Below, in pieces: positions 62,701-64,000 of a stretch of DNA of 64,000 nt. Under the pieces are notes generated by a model. The model did no database searches. It was not told where the DNA came from and saw only the letters and a program-made list of their open reading frames with translations. Every line of letters starts with the position of its first letter. Positions within the stretch are counted from its first letter, which is position 1. The translations under genes and the position numbers were made by a program. This stretch comes from JAGXLC01 sp041686375 (GTDB taxonomy: Bacteria > Bacteroidota > Bacteroidia > Bacteroidales > UBA12077). The DNA is taken from positions 105,549 to 169,548 of the forward strand of contig JAWLEB010000003.1 of NCBI GenBank assembly GCA_041686375.1. Direction: 5' to 3'.

Positions 62701-62974
62701 TTTTCTCAATATAGTAACTGAAATTTTCACCAATTGGATTCCCAAATTGACATCTGTTGGTTTTCAGGCTGTATGGAGCGGCTACTATGTTGAGCCGAGA
62801 ATGATTATTGATCCTGAGCTGGGACTCTTCCTTGGATTACGCGGACAAGGATATATGCTCGGACAATATCTTGCGAAACTCTATGTGGATAAGCTATTAG
62901 GAAAGCCAACTCCTGACTATTTTGACAGACTGAGCTTGAGTGGCGACGGATTACTTGAAAAAGCCTTTAAATAG
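59741..62974 (+). CDS. Multi-domain Fe-S/FAD amine or amino-acid dehydrogenase (HcnABC/sarcosine oxidase-like fusion)
   Basis: This 1077-aa protein joins five modules. First is a [2Fe-2S] domain with C60, C65, C68 and C80. Second is a pyridine-nucleotide-disulfide-type FAD domain (GAGPAG at 121-126; a second GAGNIG at 268-273). Third is a ferredoxin segment with eight Cys (461, 467, 470, 474 and 495, 498, 501, 505) for two [4Fe-4S] clusters. Fourth is a BFD-like [2Fe-2S] domain with C606, C608, C642 and C647. Last is a D-amino-acid-oxidase-like FAD domain (GGGGIGG at 709-715). The subunits of dye-linked proline dehydrogenase or hydrogen cyanide synthase (HcnA, HcnB, HcnC) appear in the same order. 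It likely oxidises an amine or amino acid and passes electrons through Fe-S clusters. The substrate is unknown. Confidence 0.85.
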   Translation: MHKITQHPILDIKKKEITTFQFTSKEITCEKGLTIAAALHQAGYPVHSHSLGGRNRSMECGIGKCGACEMLVDNEVRRICITKVDGVEEVKEIPHNYEPKVKMFPADKPNDVYKTDVAIIGAGPAGLAARNILRDNDIDNIVIDNNEKIGGQFLMQTHQFFFFEKEKKFGGMRGFEIANDLAGDDHSGILLNSTVWDILEGKRLAVKDIKTEEIFFIEADHLIIATGAVPFMPPFENDDVPGVYTAAVVQKMMNIEETLLGKNILTVGAGNIGYLTSYQLTQAGANVKAIIEAMPAEGGFPVQAKRVKRLGIPVITSHLLLKAIPNQNYDGIVGAVVAESEKFKAVPGTEKVIEGIDAINICTGLVSDDVLLNKGKEVFGRACHGAGDAIRIGEGTSAVLRGKQVAYEIMEDMGKRYEYNDYLNISKEYIDSQQEPVKILDEPYKPSKERRHERPFIILDCLYGFACNPCAFVCPFGAITKSSTSTVPQIDYDKCTGCMQCVYQCPGLAIFGYNLKKDWLFLPIEIEVEENAEVFLVNNKGEKVGEGVIEKIMQKPNKTHIVRVKSKNVHGDDLMEVRGFIEKRKYPHPLEFNLKNTEHQDNQYICHCEDVKLKDILDVIGNRTFISVDEIKHTTRLGMGACRGTRCIKRLKQVLPKYKKTLVGDATPRGPMSNQILMGEMYPRNVHENVQPLLNGKSIKKVKVKSLVGGGGIGGSALFRYLAEAGQEPVLINYDRGSSWRNIAGGRPNFSLPELSEIANNNNRIFKELQEVANVDYRPIRYVTFAHDDAIYKTLEKSMEWSDAYMVEPKDFDKELSPHFDTNLDTYKAALVTKNCWQSTPGRVLDLIRHLGIEAGGIVEEDCKVLDVQKEGDLYKVLVRNHANEYIEYQTEMFINALGPEGHHHAKRMGIETGLFSVKHQAFITRRLPYMGVNGNPLPMMIDRRNYKGFVAVYGQQLAETGQVIGCASPAIEPNETDKNLKVNSLDFLNIVTEIFTNWIPKLTSVGFQAVWSGYYVEPRMIIDPELGLFLGLRGQGYMLGQYLAKLYVDKLLGKPTPDYFDRLSLSGDGLLEKAFK

Positions 62975-62997
62975 AAAGAAAGTTTCAAGAACTATAA

Positions 62998-63041
62998 TAA
63001 AGAAAAGGGTCAATGGATATTTCCATTGACTTCTTTCTTTA
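62998..63041. terminator. Bidirectional terminator between the oxidoreductase and the S9 pseudogene
   Basis: GTCAATGG (63009-63016) pairs with CCATTGAC (63023-63030) around ATATTT. Purine-rich and T-rich flanks extend the pairing with mismatches (TTCTTTCTTT follows). It serves the plus-strand gene and the convergent minus-strand one. Confidence 0.7.
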
Positions 63042-63059
63042 TGGGGATTTATAGAATGT

Positions 63060-64000
63060 CTATTTCAAATTTTTATCGGGATACATATTTTTCCACTGCT
63101 GTGGCTCTCCTTTGAGCTTTTTATTGAACCAGCTCATTATGGTATGGTGCCATTTCAGCCTTTTGTCATAATCAACAATCCAGTGGTTCTCACCGTCTAC
63201 AAGCACCATTTCAACATCTTTTCCTAATGTTTTAAGAGCTGCATAGTATTGTTTGCTTTCACCAACCGGCACGTTCGTGTCTTCCGTCCCATGGAGTAAA
63301 AGTATGGAATTGCTGAATTTATCAGCATTGAATAATGGACTGCGATTGACATAAAGGTCTTTGTTATTCCACGGATAGCTCTTATAGGATGCTATCCCGC
63401 TATAGGTATATCCCCAGTATCCTTCGCCCCAGTAACTGGAAATGGAGCTTATACCGGCATGGGAAACAGCGGTTTTAAAAATGTCTGTTTTGGTTTTCAA
63501 AATTCCACACTTTAGTTTCTCCCAGGGTTACATTTTTATATTTTTCTTCTTTCGGCATGTCCAACATTTTGCTTTCCAAACTGTTTAAATTCAGCAAAAA
63601 CATTTTTTCAGGAGTAGTAATGCTGGTTCCTCTGTATACTGCCAAAGGTTTGTCTACTGCATAATCAACATCTCCGATAACTTCTACATCTGTTTTTATT
63701 TGTTTAAATTCTTGATTATCAATGGAATATTTATATAGGTTGATATATTCTTTTTCATTAGCAACTGCGTAAATTTCATTTTCACTTAGCCACTTTGCGG
63801 ATCCTATAGCCGGTTTAAATTCTTTGGTGATGGTTTCCACATCTCCTGTTTTCATGGTATAAAGATACAGTTGCCCGTCGTAGTTGTTAGGGGTTTTTCC
63901 TTTGCTGACGTTAACACCTGTTTTTCCAAAAAGAAGCGGCCCTCCCTGAACAAGGAGTTTATTGCCATCAGGAGAATATTCTACCTGCCCGGAATATTGT
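63060..64000 (-). pseudogene. S9-family peptidase (DPP IV/prolyl oligopeptidase-like) with internal deletion, partial at right edge
   Basis: Two minus-strand frames make one broken gene. The upstream part (63475-64000, open at the window edge) reads as the beta-propeller domain, ending at KVWNFEN then a stop. The downstream part (63060-63500) resumes at KTDIFKTAVSHAGISS and carries the catalytic Asp (HGTEDTNVPV) and His (GENHWIVDY). The segment that should sit between, with the GxSxGG nucleophile and roughly 150 residues, is missing. The frame also changes at about 63490. The product cannot be active. Confidence 0.85.

Noticed and set aside
1..64000. tRNA, rRNA, CRISPR arrays, intact insertion sequences or a prophage
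   Set aside because: The intergenic gaps are short and I saw no T-arm signatures, regularly spaced repeats, transposase frames or phage genes. A tRNAscan, Infernal or ISfinder search could confirm this.

Overview
The window is a 64 kb stretch of AT-rich chromosome from a member of the Bacteroidota. The evidence is a giant SprA/Sov outer-membrane protein (type IX secretion), paired DUF6089-like outer-membrane proteins, a propeller-SpoIIE sensor, an IF-2 with a very long charged N-terminus, zinc-free ribosomal proteins S14, S4 and L36, and repeated TAnnTTTG promoter boxes of the Bacteroidota type. HydF, a maturase of [FeFe]-hydrogenase, points to an anaerobic or facultative lifestyle. A marine or sediment Marinilabiliales-like bacterium is my best guess, but that rank is inference only.

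Layout. 1-5250: a short leader with a promoter and a terminator-like hairpin, then rimP-nusA-infB. 5279-13756 (minus strand): gcvH, sprA and ruvA. 13889-17332 (plus): aspA-hydF and a methyltransferase. 17392-18901 (minus): a lipoprotein glutaminyl cyclotransferase and a small HAD phosphatase. 19415-20424: pssA-purS, convergent with a DAHP synthase/chorismate mutase (20421-21539). 21890-39919: a fused str-S10-spc-alpha operon running rpsL, rpsG, fusA, then S10 to L17 with secY, map, infA, rpmJ and rpoA; tuf and adk are absent. It ends at a strong terminator and is followed by eno. 41586-46853: a propeller-SpoIIE sensor phosphatase, convergent with a degenerate hybrid histidine kinase, with a palindromic element between them. 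47076-50848: an unknown exported protein, udk and a DEDDy exonuclease, convergent with an alpha/beta hydrolase and pdxJ. 50933-59534: an envelope cluster (CBS/ACT protein, nadK, two DUF6089-like proteins, uppS, bamA, two Skp/OmpH chaperones, murI). 59741-62974: a five-module iron-sulfur flavoprotein. 63060-64000: an S9 peptidase pseudogene that has lost its active-site serine segment and runs off the right edge.

The genes group into translation and RNA polymerase (most of the window), outer-membrane biogenesis and secretion (sprA, bamA, skp, uppS, murI), and a fermentative or hydrogen-linked part (aspA-hydF). Seven of eight predicted signal-peptidase-I substrates have Gln right after the predicted cut site, and a glutaminyl cyclotransferase is encoded in the same window. 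This fits the known habit of Bacteroidota of capping exported proteins with pyroglutamate.

The most notable items are the multi-domain flavoprotein, the hybrid kinase with lost ATP-binding motifs, the HydF with Gln in place of the usual His of HCxxC, a 40-bp element found twice, the palindromic element at 44958-45081, two short tandem repeats in 5' leaders, and the S9 pseudogene. I saw no tRNA, rRNA, CRISPR array or intact insertion sequence.
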